Assembly (NCBI GenBank): GCA_963675945.1
Contig: OY780932.1
Location: forward strand, 558,001 to 622,000
DNA from: G963556115 sp963675945
GTDB taxonomy: Bacteria; Planctomycetota; SZUA-567
DNA length: 64,000 nucleotides
Reading direction: 5' to 3'
The notes beneath the pieces are model-generated. The model was given only the letters and a program-made list of their open reading frames with translations, was not told the DNA's origin and did no database searches. Position numbers and translations under genes: made by a program. Every line of letters starts with the position of its first letter. The first letter of the stretch is position 1. Below, piece after piece: positions 33,147 to 43,314 of this stretch.

Positions 33147-33869
33147 TTACCGCTCCAGTCCATTAGGGCCAATATCTTCACCAATACCCGGTTCCAGCGG
33201 CGGAAGAATCTCTTCATCCAGATCACTGATCTTATCTGCAGTATCGGTAACGACCTCTTCCTTCTCATATAATGGATCAGCCGGGGTAGGGTCATTGCCA
33301 TAGTTATAATCTATGCCTTCAGGGTCATCGGCAGTGGTGAAGTTATAATCCTCATCCATCTCCTCCATAAAGTCTTTGGCCTCTTGCGAGTCATTGACCG
33401 CAGCATCCTCTTCAGCAAAGTCGAGCTGGCCGGCATCTTCGGCTTCAGCCTCAGCAAAGCTCTCAGTATCCTCCTGCACCCCTTCCTCTACATAATCAAG
33501 CTCAGCTTCCTCAGTATCAACAATCTCATCCGTTGAGACATACTTCTCAGCCGGAACATAGACCCTGTCCTCCAGCGGATCAGGCACACCACTGCGCGGG
33601 ATTCCCAACTCTATCTGAGCCTTCTCCTGTTCGGTAGCCAACTCTACTTCATTTTCTGGCAAATCCTTGGGTACAAAGGGTGGCGGATCGGTAGGCACCG
33701 GATACTCTGGGGGAGACTCCGGCAGCATATAATCATTGGGCAGCTTTTCATCAGTCTGATCATCCCACCAATACCTCGGCCCATTCACCGCTGAACATCC
33801 TGAACAGAGAGCTACCATCAACATTAGCAGCCACATAACCCCAGCGCTAACCTTTATTTTATTCGACAT
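33147..33869 (-). CDS. Acidic putative lipoprotein
   Basis: 240 residues of unknown function. A signal peptide with lipobox-like LCSGC ends near residue 25. The mature part is Pro-rich at first (PESPPEYPVPTDPPPF), then extremely acidic with Glu/Asp repeats (EAEAEDAGQLDFAEEDAA), probably disordered. No domain recognised. GGAGG lies before the ATG. A surface or periplasmic spacer is one possibility. Confidence 0.65.
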   Translation of the reverse strand: MSNKIKVSAGVMWLLMLMVALCSGCSAVNGPRYWWDDQTDEKLPNDYMLPESPPEYPVPTDPPPFVPKDLPENEVELATEQEKAQIELGIPRSGVPDPLEDRVYVPAEKYVSTDEIVDTEEAELDYVEEGVQEDTESFAEAEAEDAGQLDFAEEDAAVNDSQEAKDFMEEMDEDYNFTTADDPEGIDYNYGNDPTPADPLYEKEEVVTDTADKISDLDEEILPPLEPGIGEDIGPNGLER

Positions 33870-34099
33870 TACAGGTCAAACCTCCAATAAACATATAAAA
33901 GTGCCAAGTTCAATAGATTATAAATAATAATACTCGGCAAATCAAGACCAACAACCATGAATAGCGGTACAACTTCTACCGCAAGTTCCAGTCACTACCT
34001 TATAATTTATCGAACTTTTTACCCGGCGCAGCCACTATTTTTTAAAAGGCCGCAGCAAAAATAGCGAGACTACTCTTATGCAGGAAGACTACAACATAA

Positions 34100-35614
34100 T
34101 CAAGAATTCAGAACATTATTGATGACATTGATGATCTCCGCCCCTCGAAACGGTTTCTTCATCACCGCTTTGACAAAATCAACATTCTTCCCTTCAAGGT
34201 CTATCGAATGCCCGGTCATAAAGATTATTTTAACATTAGCGTCAATCTCCTTCAAACCTTCAGCCAACTCAATTCCATTCATTACTGGCATAATAATATC
34301 GGTCAACACCAAGTCAAATTCACCACCATTTTCCTTATACAACTTGAGCGCCTCTTCGCCATTGACCGCAGTTTCTACCCGATACCCTGACTTACGGAGC
34401 ATCTCCTGGGCAAAGAGCAGACTGATATCTTCATCATCAACAAGCAAAATCTTACCCAGAGGCACCAATGCTTCCTTGATTGAATCAGAGCGAAGCGCTG
34501 ATTTCAACGGCTTGCCCAGTGGTAAAAATATGTTAAACTCTGCTCCTCCCTCAGCTCTATTCACATGATAAATACTCCCGTGATGCCCCTGGATTATTCC
34601 TCTAGCCTCAGCCAACCCCAAACCTTTAGCCTCACTCAAGTCTGAGGTAGAGAAGAAGGGCTCATAAATCTTACCCATAATTTCTTCACTGATTCCGTAG
34701 CCATTATCTTGAACAGAGATTTTTAGATACTCCCCGGGAGAAATCCCATACTTGCTCACCTGGACATCCTTGAGTACCTGATTCTTGGTTCGAATAATTA
34801 ACTCTGGATTATCCTCCATTGCTTCATTGGCATTAACCAAGAGATTCCTAAAGACATGAAAGAGCTTCTCCGCATCACCAATCACCATATTCCGATTGGC
34901 CGCATACAGGGTTTTTATCTCTATCTTTGGATTCACTTCGGTTATAAAGTTGATAGCCCGCTCCAGCACTCTGGCAATATTCACCCGCTCAAAGACAAAA
35001 TCACTTCTCTGCGAAAATTCGAGTAACTGGGATACCAACTTAGCGCCATTTTCCGAGGTTATACGTATCATTCGTGCATAGCGCTTGACCTTGGGCTCAT
35101 CAACTTGGAGATTTTCCAGCAGCTGTGCCATCCCGATTATGCCACCGAACATATTATTAAAGTTATGCGACATTCCTTTTACAAAGATATCATTAGCCTC
35201 ACTTTTCCTATCATATTCTTCAATTTTGCGTAGTTTTATGCGATCCAGAATAGAGAACACGGCATGTATTTTTGCCCGCAATGCCTTACCGCTTATCGGT
35301 TTGGTAATATAATCGAAAGCTCCGATATCAAAACTCTTATCGATATCATACCGGCGATTGCAAGTGGTAAGAAAGATCACCGGAATATCCTTCAGTTCTT
35401 CATCATTTTTAAGTATCTCGCATACCTCAAAACCAGACATTTTCGGCATTATTACATCAAGGAGTATAAGATCTGGATGATGCTCTTGAGCCAAGAGCAA
35501 ACCTTCTACCCCTGATTTGGCAGAGATAATATTATACTCACGCAAAAAGCCCTCAATCATCTTGACACTCGAACTCAGATCGTCGATTATCAGAATTGTA
35601 TATTTTTTCGACAT
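34100..35614 (-). CDS. REC - histidine kinase - REC hybrid
   Basis: 504-residue soluble two-component protein. The N-terminal receiver (about 5-120) has IIDD, the phosphorylated Asp in LLDVIMP and the Lys in TKPI. A HisKA-like helix (about 145-165) has the phosphoacceptor His in MSHNFNN. The HATPase (about 250-370) has NLLVNANEAM, DNGYGI and KGLGLAEARGI. The C-terminal receiver (about 385-504) has LVDDED, LTDIIMP and KKPF. All catalytic positions seem intact. No membrane segment, so input arrives by phosphotransfer or partner proteins. The intended output is unknown. Confidence 0.9.
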   Translation of the reverse strand: MSKKYTILIIDDLSSSVKMIEGFLREYNIISAKSGVEGLLLAQEHHPDLILLDVIMPKMSGFEVCEILKNDEELKDIPVIFLTTCNRRYDIDKSFDIGAFDYITKPISGKALRAKIHAVFSILDRIKLRKIEEYDRKSEANDIFVKGMSHNFNNMFGGIIGMAQLLENLQVDEPKVKRYARMIRITSENGAKLVSQLLEFSQRSDFVFERVNIARVLERAINFITEVNPKIEIKTLYAANRNMVIGDAEKLFHVFRNLLVNANEAMEDNPELIIRTKNQVLKDVQVSKYGISPGEYLKISVQDNGYGISEEIMGKIYEPFFSTSDLSEAKGLGLAEARGIIQGHHGSIYHVNRAEGGAEFNIFLPLGKPLKSALRSDSIKEALVPLGKILLVDDEDISLLFAQEMLRKSGYRVETAVNGEEALKLYKENGGEFDLVLTDIIMPVMNGIELAEGLKEIDANVKIIFMTGHSIDLEGKNVDFVKAVMKKPFRGAEIINVINNVLNS

Positions 35615-35891
35615 CTTCTTTACCTGTCAGATAAATAATGGTATAATTTTTAATATTTATATAACTTAATTTAGCGTAAAACCATTATTAATTTCACTAT
35701 AAATTGTGCTAAAGCATAGATAAATTGCATCCATTATCTGCAATTTAATGATAACTTATTATAAATATAGCACAAGAAAAAACCTAACATTTTATTATAA
35801 AAAAGCAAAATAAGAATTTTTCTAATACGCAGTACAAACAAGCTATTCCAAGAGAATATACCTAAGAATTATCTAGAGGAGAGCCAGTCCG

Positions 35892-37274
35892 ATGAAGCTT
35901 TATAATAGTATCACCAAGTCAGTGGAACCATTCACACCCCTTGAGAATAATAGAGTGCGAATGTACAGTTGCGGTCCTACCGTCTACTCCTACCAGCACA
36001 TCGGCAACCTTCGAACCTATACCTTCTCTGACCTGCTCAAACGTTCACTCCAATTCGCCGGCTTCAGAGTATTGCATGCCATGAATGTTACCGATGTCGG
36101 ACATCTTACTGACGACGCCGACGCCGGTGAAGACAAGATCGAACGGGCTGCTCGCGCTACAGGTCGCGACGCCTGGGCCATGACCGAGATCTTCAAAGCC
36201 AAATTCTTCGAAGACTGCGCCGGCTTGAATATTCTACCCCCGGATATTGTCTGCCGAGCAACCGATCACATTGCCGAACAGATAGCCATGATCCAGAAGA
36301 TGGAAGACAAAGGGCTTACCTACCGGAATGCCGACGGCATTTACTTTGATACCACCAAGTTTAACCCTATTACCGATCTGAGCAATATGCGCATTCAAGC
36401 TTCTGAGGAATACTCCCGAGTCGGCACTGGAGAAAAACGCTCCAGCTATGACTTCTCACTCTGGAAATTCTCTCCCACCGGTACCAAGCGCCAAATGGAG
36501 TGGGAATCCCCATGGGGTGTAGGTTTTCCCGGCTGGCATCTTGAATGTAGTGCGATGTCGATGAAGTATCTTGGTGAAACCTTTGATATCCATACCGGAG
36601 GTATCGACCACATCCCGGTTCACCATACCAATGAGATTATCCAATCGGAATCGGTTACCGGAAAGACCTTTGCCAAATTCTGGGTACATGCAGGCTGGCT
36701 GAGTTTCGGGGATAGTGAGAAGATGTCAAAATCTGCTGGCGGCACATTACTCTTAGACAATATCTTGGCACACGGTTACGATCCAATGGCATTCCGTTAT
36801 CTTATGCTTACCGCTCACTACCGTGGACCGCTCAAGTTCACCTGGGAAGCTCTGGACGGGGCAGCAACCGCCCTGAGCCGGATCCGTGACTTCCTGACAG
36901 AGAGTGATTTGAGCCAGGGCAATATAATTGAGTCGTATATCTCAACCTTCAGAGAACACATTCTTAATGACCTGGATACTCCCAAAGGCATCGCCACTCT
37001 CTGGACCCTGCTCAAAGACAACAAAGTAAAGAAGGATGATGCCGCACGTACCATTATCGAGATGGACAAAGTTCTCGGTCTCAGACTACTACTGCACGTC
37101 TCCGGAAAAACCGACCTCGAAGTACCAGCTGAGGTACTCGCCCTGCTTAGCGAACGTACAGCTCTAAAAGCAGCCAAAGACTACGCCGGTGCCGATGCAG
37201 TTCGAGACCAGATTACAGCCCTGGGTTTTGAAGTAATGGATACGCCCAAAGGCCCCGCGCTAAAACTACTCTAA
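35892..37274 (+). CDS. cysS: Cysteinyl-tRNA synthetase
   Basis: Class I synthetase charging tRNA-Cys. 460 residues, full length. HIGH appears as HIGN in YSYQHIGNLRTY; the zinc ligands include CSCGPTVYS-type CGPTVYS and WHLECSAM; HTGGIDHIPVHHTNEI and KMSKS are intact. GAGGAG lies nine bases before the ATG. It stands alone, convergent with the chemoreceptor gene. Confidence 0.97.
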   Translation: MKLYNSITKSVEPFTPLENNRVRMYSCGPTVYSYQHIGNLRTYTFSDLLKRSLQFAGFRVLHAMNVTDVGHLTDDADAGEDKIERAARATGRDAWAMTEIFKAKFFEDCAGLNILPPDIVCRATDHIAEQIAMIQKMEDKGLTYRNADGIYFDTTKFNPITDLSNMRIQASEEYSRVGTGEKRSSYDFSLWKFSPTGTKRQMEWESPWGVGFPGWHLECSAMSMKYLGETFDIHTGGIDHIPVHHTNEIIQSESVTGKTFAKFWVHAGWLSFGDSEKMSKSAGGTLLLDNILAHGYDPMAFRYLMLTAHYRGPLKFTWEALDGAATALSRIRDFLTESDLSQGNIIESYISTFREHILNDLDTPKGIATLWTLLKDNKVKKDDAARTIIEMDKVLGLRLLLHVSGKTDLEVPAEVLALLSERTALKAAKDYAGADAVRDQITALGFEVMDTPKGPALKLL

Positions 37275-37294
37275 AAGTACAACGTGCAGTTAAT

Positions 37295-37344
37295 GCTATT
37301 AAATTCAGAGACTGGGAATAAACCCAGTCTCTGAATTTAATAGC
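37295..37344. terminator. Bidirectional terminator, 22-bp stem
   Basis: A perfect 22-bp inverted repeat (37295-37316 with 37323-37344, six-base loop AATAAA) between convergent cysS and the MCP gene. It is the longest perfect stem in the window; U-tracts are weak. Confidence 0.7.
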
Positions 37345-37364
37345 TACATATAACCAGCCAATAG

Positions 37365-39653
37365 CTATGCTGTTTCACCACTCACATCATTCTGTCCAGA
37401 ATGAGTAATCGCCAACATAGCGTCATACTCAGAATCCTCAAAATCATCTTCTGTTTCACCCCCGTACTCAGTACCCAAATTATTTCTTAACTTGCTTTTA
37501 GCCTGATTCCCCGCCGTAAGAATATTAATGTTGCTCTCACATAAAATATTCTCATTGAGTTTGAACTCTGCCAAAATTTCGTTGAGCATATCGACGGTCA
37601 CCTGCATCTCTGCAGCAGCTGCAGCAGTCTCTTCTGCCCCGGCAGTATTGGTCTGAGTCACATTATTAATAGAGGTCAGAGCATTGGCCGATTCACTGAG
37701 AGAGTCATTCTCCAAATTGGCTTTATTGAAAATATTTTCAATAATAACGCTAATTTCCTCGATATCAGTTGAGATACCAGCAAAGGTGCTGACCACCTCA
37801 TCAGCAATCTCTACTCCTGACTTCACCGCTCTCTCAGAATTATTGATCATGCCCACTGTCTTCTGCACCGCATCAGCACTCCGCTTGGCAAGAGTTCTAA
37901 CCTCTTCTGCGACAACGGCAAAACCTTTTCCATGCACTCCGGCACGCGCTGCCTCAACCGCGGCATTGAGCGCAAGCAGATTTGTCTGAAAGGCAATATC
38001 CTCGATAAGTTTGGTCACCACCCGTATCTCCTTGGATCTATCCTCAATTGACTTAATCGCCTCGGTCAGTTCGTTAACCTTTTCATTGCCGATACGGGTC
38101 TTATCAGCTGTCATCTGAGCGATCATAAGCCCCTGTTCAGTCTGCTTGACACTCTGATTATTCTGTTGAGTTATATTATCAATTGATTCAGATACCTGTG
38201 ACATACTCTTTGCCTGCTCCGTCGCTCCATCAGAGAGCACAGAGCTGGATTCAGTCAACTGCCCGGCGCCGATTGCCACCTGATCACTGGTCGAGCGTAC
38301 CTGCAAGAGAGCAATAGTTATATTATCAATTATACTGTTTACCGCATTAATATTATCATGAATAGCCCCAATTATGCGTCGCTGCGAATCTCCCATCGCC
38401 CCGAGTTCATCACTGCGTTTACAGGTCTGTTCGAGTAATGCCAGCGCTTTATCCTCAATTCGAAAATCACTTACCTTGATATCCCAGTCACCAACTGCCA
38501 GGTGCTTACTCATAACCTCCGAGAGACTCTCAACTCTTTCCGCCAAAACATTCAACATCGAACTGGTAAACTTTATCGGCTTGACCAGAGCTCTACTCAA
38601 AAAGAAGGCGAGCACCATAACCGAGACCGAAATTACAATTACGATTAATACCGATGAATTTCTCACATCAGAACTGGTTGTACCGATATAATTGTCCATC
38701 TTAACCAATGCCGACATTGCTTTGGCATAATTCTCATCACTTATAACCACCCATTTATTACCGAAGATATCGATAAGCGCATACGAAGTAATAACCTTCA
38801 CTCCTGAGTAATTCTCAGCAACACCACCCCCACTATCACCCTGCTCCAGTATTGAACCGATGTTGGCTATCTTCTGATCATTATTATAAGATGGCAAAAC
38901 CCCAAATTTCTCAGGATCAAGCAAAGTATCAGAACGCATATAACCATCCACCCCTACAAGGTAAGACTCAGTACCCTGCTTGATGTCTCCTCCCTTGGCC
39001 ATCATAGAATTAACCAGGCTCGACCCGAGCTGCAAGGCAATATACATAATAGTATTATCTTTAACTTTGATCGGCATCACCATAAATGAATAAGGCACAT
39101 TATTATCCAGCACAAATGGAGCATAATCACTAAAGACAAAGTTCTGTGTTTCTTGGGTCTTCACCAGGGCTTGAGCCAGGGAGGTATCCTTATATTCACC
39201 CTCAAGGAGCTTATCCTTTACAATATCATTTTTTTTAACCGCGTAAAAGCAATAACCCGAAGGTGCAAAGAGATAGAGATTTGTATAACCATACTCCCGG
39301 CAAAAATTCTCAAACATACCCGAATAGAACGACATTTCAATACGCAACTGGCGCTTGGTAAGCGGGTCACCATTATTCTTCATAACCGGTAATTCCATGA
39401 GCGAACCAATCTCCTGAGAGAGCACCTTGAGATCACTCTTGCGGGCATCAAAGAAGCTTATAATCTGCTCCTCTTTCATCTTCCTAATTGAATTTACCTT
39501 CTCAACTGCTGCATCCTTGAAGCCGTTCTTGGCATACTCACCAAGCTCATTGAAACTATTTGAACTCAGACTCCAGATCACCAGCCCCACAATTACCATA
39601 GGTATCATTGCAATAAGCAGGTATGTCAATACTGTCTTTTTACTAAGAGTCAT
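37365..39653 (-). CDS. Methyl-accepting chemotaxis protein
   Basis: 762-residue transmembrane receptor. TM1 is about 8-28 (TYLLIAMIPMVIVGLVIW), the periplasmic sensor about 30-335 is dCache-like (YTNLYLFAPSGYCFYAV; SYLVGVDGYMRSD), TM2 is about 338-358, then a HAMP-like segment. The signalling hairpin holds the conserved tip IEDIAFQTNLLALNAAVEAARAG. Flanking Gln/Glu-rich methylation heptads are present (GATEQAKSM; AGAEETAAAAAEM). The acidic C-terminus lacks a clear NWETF pentapeptide. Start ATG 39653 has AAGGAG. It closes a minus-strand chemotaxis cluster. Confidence 0.93.
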   Translation of the reverse strand: MTLSKKTVLTYLLIAMIPMVIVGLVIWSLSSNSFNELGEYAKNGFKDAAVEKVNSIRKMKEEQIISFFDARKSDLKVLSQEIGSLMELPVMKNNGDPLTKRQLRIEMSFYSGMFENFCREYGYTNLYLFAPSGYCFYAVKKNDIVKDKLLEGEYKDTSLAQALVKTQETQNFVFSDYAPFVLDNNVPYSFMVMPIKVKDNTIMYIALQLGSSLVNSMMAKGGDIKQGTESYLVGVDGYMRSDTLLDPEKFGVLPSYNNDQKIANIGSILEQGDSGGGVAENYSGVKVITSYALIDIFGNKWVVISDENYAKAMSALVKMDNYIGTTSSDVRNSSVLIVIVISVSVMVLAFFLSRALVKPIKFTSSMLNVLAERVESLSEVMSKHLAVGDWDIKVSDFRIEDKALALLEQTCKRSDELGAMGDSQRRIIGAIHDNINAVNSIIDNITIALLQVRSTSDQVAIGAGQLTESSSVLSDGATEQAKSMSQVSESIDNITQQNNQSVKQTEQGLMIAQMTADKTRIGNEKVNELTEAIKSIEDRSKEIRVVTKLIEDIAFQTNLLALNAAVEAARAGVHGKGFAVVAEEVRTLAKRSADAVQKTVGMINNSERAVKSGVEIADEVVSTFAGISTDIEEISVIIENIFNKANLENDSLSESANALTSINNVTQTNTAGAEETAAAAAEMQVTVDMLNEILAEFKLNENILCESNINILTAGNQAKSKLRNNLGTEYGGETEDDFEDSEYDAMLAITHSGQNDVSGETA

Positions 39654-39666
39654 TAAAACTCTCCTT

Positions 39667-40098
39667 TTATTCAAATTCTCCAATTAGATTCTCTACTCTC
39701 ACCCACAACTGATCACGAACTCGTCTAAAAAAACGTAATTTAATCTCATTCTCACATTCCTGCAGTGGATTATCGATAGGCCAACACTCAAAATCCTTGA
39801 CCAGTTTTTTTACACTCTTTTTATCATTATCCTGACCGAGGAGTATAACCTTGGAGTGTTTGCTAACCTTTAATTCACCCAACCGCTCCACCTCATTACG
39901 GGTACAAAACCCGGTGGCTATTCCAAACTCCTTGAGTGCTTTCTGCCCCTTGGTATGCAGACTCTTGAGTTTTGCCAGAGTTGCAACTCTGGCATCAGGC
40001 AACCGCTTCTTCCCAATTTTAGTTTTAAGATGCTCATAAATACTCCGAGCAATGAGCGCCCTATTCGACTCACCATCATCAACGAAGACAATATCCAT
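39667..40098 (-). CDS. Low-molecular-weight phosphatase-like protein lacking catalytic Cys
   Basis: 143 residues. The N-terminus IVFVDDGESNRALIARSIYEHL lines up with the LMW-PTP/arsenate-reductase signature (V-C-x-G-N-x-C-R-S-x-x-A-E), but the nucleophilic Cys is Asp and the second Cys is Asn; the P-loop Arg remains. The C-terminus IDNPL...RRVRDQLWVRVENL matches the DP-containing region and last helix of LMW-PTPs. The fold is therefore probably kept and the phosphatase chemistry lost. It sits between cheB and the receptor gene in one tight run (10 and 13 bases), so a chemotaxis-related binding role is inferred. GGAGAG fixes ATG 40098. The family call is by eye. Confidence 0.6.
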   Translation of the reverse strand: MDIVFVDDGESNRALIARSIYEHLKTKIGKKRLPDARVATLAKLKSLHTKGQKALKEFGIATGFCTRNEVERLGELKVSKHSKVILLGQDNDKKSVKKLVKDFECWPIDNPLQECENEIKLRFFRRVRDQLWVRVENLIGEFE

Positions 40099-40108
40099 AC
40101 CACTCTCC

Positions 40109-40678
40109 TCAATATCTAACCGAAGATACATGCTTAACAATACTATCTATTGACAATACCCTGTCCGCTAGCCCCCGCCCGGCAACCGCACTGGGCATAG
40201 ACCAAACCAACGAGCTAGCTTTATCCTGAACAATTACCTCACCCCCATTATCTTTTATTGCAGCCGCACCCGTTACGCCATCTATCCCCATTCCCGTAAG
40301 TACCAGTGCAGTGCTATTCTCACGATAAACCTCAGCGATAGAAGTAAAGAGAGCATCAATAGAATTTATCATTCTACCATTCTCAAATATATTCAACATT
40401 ATCTCTCCTCCCTTCTCCATCACCCTCATATGGCCGAATCCCGGATAGATATATACCGTCTTCGCCTCCACCGGATCAAGAGATTCACCCACCCTTACAT
40501 TATAATCACCGACAAAGGCTACCAGTGAATTTCTGAAACACTCGACAGACTTCAACACAATATGCTGGGTGATAAATATTGGGCAATCATTACAACTACA
40601 AATTTCCGGGAGAATCTCCCGCAAAACCTTCGGCCCTCCCATAGAGGCTCCAATTGCCAGACACTTGCCATAATCCAT
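40109..40678 (-). CDS. cheB: CheB-type protein-glutamate methylesterase, no receiver
   Basis: Removes methyl groups from chemoreceptors (or deamidates Gln). 189 residues make up only the catalytic domain. The triad is visible: S12 in GASMGGP, H39 in FITQHI, D133 in GMGIDGVTGA. The N-terminal receiver domain of classical CheB is absent, so activity must be controlled otherwise. GGAGAG precedes ATG 40678; the frame is open 29 codons upstream but without an RBS or receiver sequence. Confidence 0.9.
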   Translation of the reverse strand: MDYGKCLAIGASMGGPKVLREILPEICSCNDCPIFITQHIVLKSVECFRNSLVAFVGDYNVRVGESLDPVEAKTVYIYPGFGHMRVMEKGGEIMLNIFENGRMINSIDALFTSIAEVYRENSTALVLTGMGIDGVTGAAAIKDNGGEVIVQDKASSLVWSMPSAVAGRGLADRVLSIDSIVKHVSSVRY

Positions 40679-41058
40679 ACTTCTCTCCACACTAACAAAA
40701 TCGTCTACTAAGATATAATTAATGCGCAAAGTATAGCGACAAAACATTAGACCTGAGTTAGGCATATGTATTATAATTATTACTCATTTTCTTTACGGTA
40801 TAAGTTGAGAGTATAGTTCAAGCAGGAATGAGCTGCAAAATATATAACATATTTATCAATATATAATTACACTAAAAAGAATAATTGGTTATTACAAAAC
40901 TATTAGGATATGCAAATACTTAAATTTTAACTTCTTATGCAAAATAACAACACAAAGTATACTTATAATTCTTAAATTAACGAGACAAACAACCTAGACA
41001 CTACAGTCAAAATTACACTTCTTACTCAATAATTGACAATTATGCGTTATAAACAAAA
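40679..41058. other. AT-rich gap upstream of cheB
   Basis: About 380 bases between cheB and the cheA terminator. It is very AT-rich with TATAAT-like words near 40770-40780 (minus), so it probably holds the promoter of the cheB-MCP run. No ORF or RNA gene was recognised. Confidence 0.35.
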
Positions 41059-41087
41059 TAGGGTATAACCCAAAAGGCTATACCCTA
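41051..41087 (-). terminator. Terminator after cheA
   Basis: TAGGGTATA pairs with TATACCCTA with an extra CC/GG inside, and on the minus strand it is followed by TTTTGTTTAT. Confidence 0.75.
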
Positions 41088-41124
41088 AAATCCATACTTA
41101 ACCAAATAAAACATCTACGGCTTA

Positions 41125-43314
41125 CTACTTACGAGCCTGCACAAATACTCCCTCAATATCCAGCACCAGACCGATACTGCCATCACCCATTACCGCTCCG
41201 CCCTTGATAACATCAAGCAGCTCAAACTTCTTTCCAAGATCTTTGAGTACGACCGACTGCTGCCCAATAACCTCGTCGACCATTACCCCACAGACTTCAT
41301 CCTGAAACTCAACCAGAATAACCGTTGCTGATGCCGTACTCTTACACTTGGCATCAATGTTCAGCACTTCATACAGTCTGATAAGCTTGTACAGCTCTCC
41401 GCGCACATTGAGCATCTCACCCCTACCGGTAACCAGAACCATAGACTCCTTAGATGGGCGTACAGCCTCACGCACGTCGGTTATAGGCAGAATAAAGCTA
41501 CCGTCCCCAACCTTGGCCACGAGTCCATCCACGACCATAAGCGTAACCGTCATAGGCAGCGTTATGGTAAAGGTACTGCCAAACCCCAGCTCAGTCTCTA
41601 CCGCTATCTCCCCGCCAAGCTTTTCAATATTGGTTCTGACCACATCCATCCCAACTCCACGCCCAGAGATCTCCGTCACCTTCTTGGCTGTCGATACCCC
41701 GGCACCAAAAATAAGCCTACCTGCTTCCGCATCCGGCATAGTCCGCGCCTTCTCTTCAGAGATTATTCCCTTCTCCACCGCTTTCTGCTTTACCTTTTCC
41801 AGATCTATCCCCGCCCCGTCATCGGTAATTGACAGGGTAAAAATCTCCTCAGTAGAAAAAGCATTTATTACCACCTTCCCGACCGGATTCTTACCAACCG
41901 CCTCTCTTTCCTGTACCGTCTCAATTCCATGATCCACAGAATTTCGCACCATATGCACCAGTGGATCCTCAAGCCCCTCGATCAACGATTTATCAACACT
42001 GGTATCCTCTCCATTAATCTCAAGATTGACCTGCTTATCGGTCTGCGCCGCAATCTCCCGAATTATCCGCGGTAGGCGCTGCAATACTGTCTTTAACGGC
42101 AATCTCCGAACCGACATAAGGCTCTTTTGCAGGTTATTCGAGAGTTCATTGAACGATATGTTGGCATTCTTGAATTCCTGTGAGATTGAGCGAACATTCG
42201 GAAAAGCTTCAAGCTTCTGCTGTAAATAGGCAAACACCTCACTGGCAATAATCAACTCCCCAACAAAGGACATAAAGTTATCTACCTTATCCTCCTCTAC
42301 GCGTAGCGTCTTCCCGCCGGTCTCTTTGACCTTCTTGCCAGACTTCTTATCTTCTACAGGCAGAGGCGCCTCACCCGCGGAGACCACAAGCTCCTCTTCC
42401 TGACTGCCTGGCTGCCCAGATTGTTCAGAGTCAGCAGTTTGCTGCCCCTGCTGCAAAGTAATAGACTTCATCGCCCCTTCAAAGCGCTCAATAATCAGCG
42501 ACCCCATAACCTCGTCAAAACCAATTCCCGCTTCCGAGATTGTCAAATAATCACTCTTCATAGAGTTTAAATGCGATACTGCGCTGGTGGAATCCACCTC
42601 AATAGCTTTATTCTCCAGAATATTAATTGCATCGATAAAGGTCTGGGACTTCTCATTATCCTCAGAATTTTCAGCCAAATTCTTAACAAACTCAGCAATA
42701 GTCTCAACCTGAGGGGTTACATCTATACCACTCAGCAGATACACCCCACCACCGATATTGGTGGCCGCAGCTGCCATTGAATGTGTCACCTCTTCCAGGA
42801 GTTTATCCACTTCAATGAGCAAGGGTTTAATCTCACTACTAATGCCCAGAGTCAATATATGTGATAACTTTTTCTTTGCCTCAAGAACCTTTACCGCTGT
42901 ATCATCGACCTCTCCGCCGATAAGCGTTTCAATCCGCGCAAGCGTCTCCTGCTCCCTCTCTGTCAGTTGTGAACTGTCAGCACTCGGACTGGCTCTGTCG
43001 ATCATCGCACGCAGACAGTCCCCGCCTTCCAGGAAGACATCGATTATCTCTTTGGTAACCCGCCTCTTACCCGAACGTATCTCCTGGAGCAGACTTTCAA
43101 AGGAATGGGAGAATTTCTTTACATTGAGCAACCCAAAGAATGACGAATTACCCTTGATTGAATGTACCGGTCTAAATATCTCATCCACCACCCCCAGGTC
43201 ATCTGGATTTTTTTCAATCTGCACAAATAGTTCATCAAGCGCGAGCAAAGCATCGCTACTCTCAGCAAGAAACTCGTTGAACAAATCCTGATCTATCTCA
43301 TTTTCGTCCTGCAT
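41125..43314 (-). CDS. cheA: Chemotaxis histidine kinase CheA
   Basis: 729 residues, central kinase of chemotaxis. P1 Hpt has the phosphorylated H51 in RPVHSIKGNSSFFG. A long middle region (about 110-320) lacks a clear CheY-binding P2 motif. P3 dimerisation follows (LRVEEDKVDNFMSFVGELI). P4 ATPase has HMVRNSVDHGIE, DDGAGID, GRGVGMDVVRTN and GSTFTITLPMT. P5 CheW-like is at about 590-729. The ATG overlaps the stop of the receiver gene (TGATG), so translation is coupled; a GTG one codon earlier is possible. Confidence 0.95.
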   Translation of the reverse strand: MQDENEIDQDLFNEFLAESSDALLALDELFVQIEKNPDDLGVVDEIFRPVHSIKGNSSFFGLLNVKKFSHSFESLLQEIRSGKRRVTKEIIDVFLEGGDCLRAMIDRASPSADSSQLTEREQETLARIETLIGGEVDDTAVKVLEAKKKLSHILTLGISSEIKPLLIEVDKLLEEVTHSMAAAATNIGGGVYLLSGIDVTPQVETIAEFVKNLAENSEDNEKSQTFIDAINILENKAIEVDSTSAVSHLNSMKSDYLTISEAGIGFDEVMGSLIIERFEGAMKSITLQQGQQTADSEQSGQPGSQEEELVVSAGEAPLPVEDKKSGKKVKETGGKTLRVEEDKVDNFMSFVGELIIASEVFAYLQQKLEAFPNVRSISQEFKNANISFNELSNNLQKSLMSVRRLPLKTVLQRLPRIIREIAAQTDKQVNLEINGEDTSVDKSLIEGLEDPLVHMVRNSVDHGIETVQEREAVGKNPVGKVVINAFSTEEIFTLSITDDGAGIDLEKVKQKAVEKGIISEEKARTMPDAEAGRLIFGAGVSTAKKVTEISGRGVGMDVVRTNIEKLGGEIAVETELGFGSTFTITLPMTVTLMVVDGLVAKVGDGSFILPITDVREAVRPSKESMVLVTGRGEMLNVRGELYKLIRLYEVLNIDAKCKSTASATVILVEFQDEVCGVMVDEVIGQQSVVLKDLGKKFELLDVIKGGAVMGDGSIGLVLDIEGVFVQARK

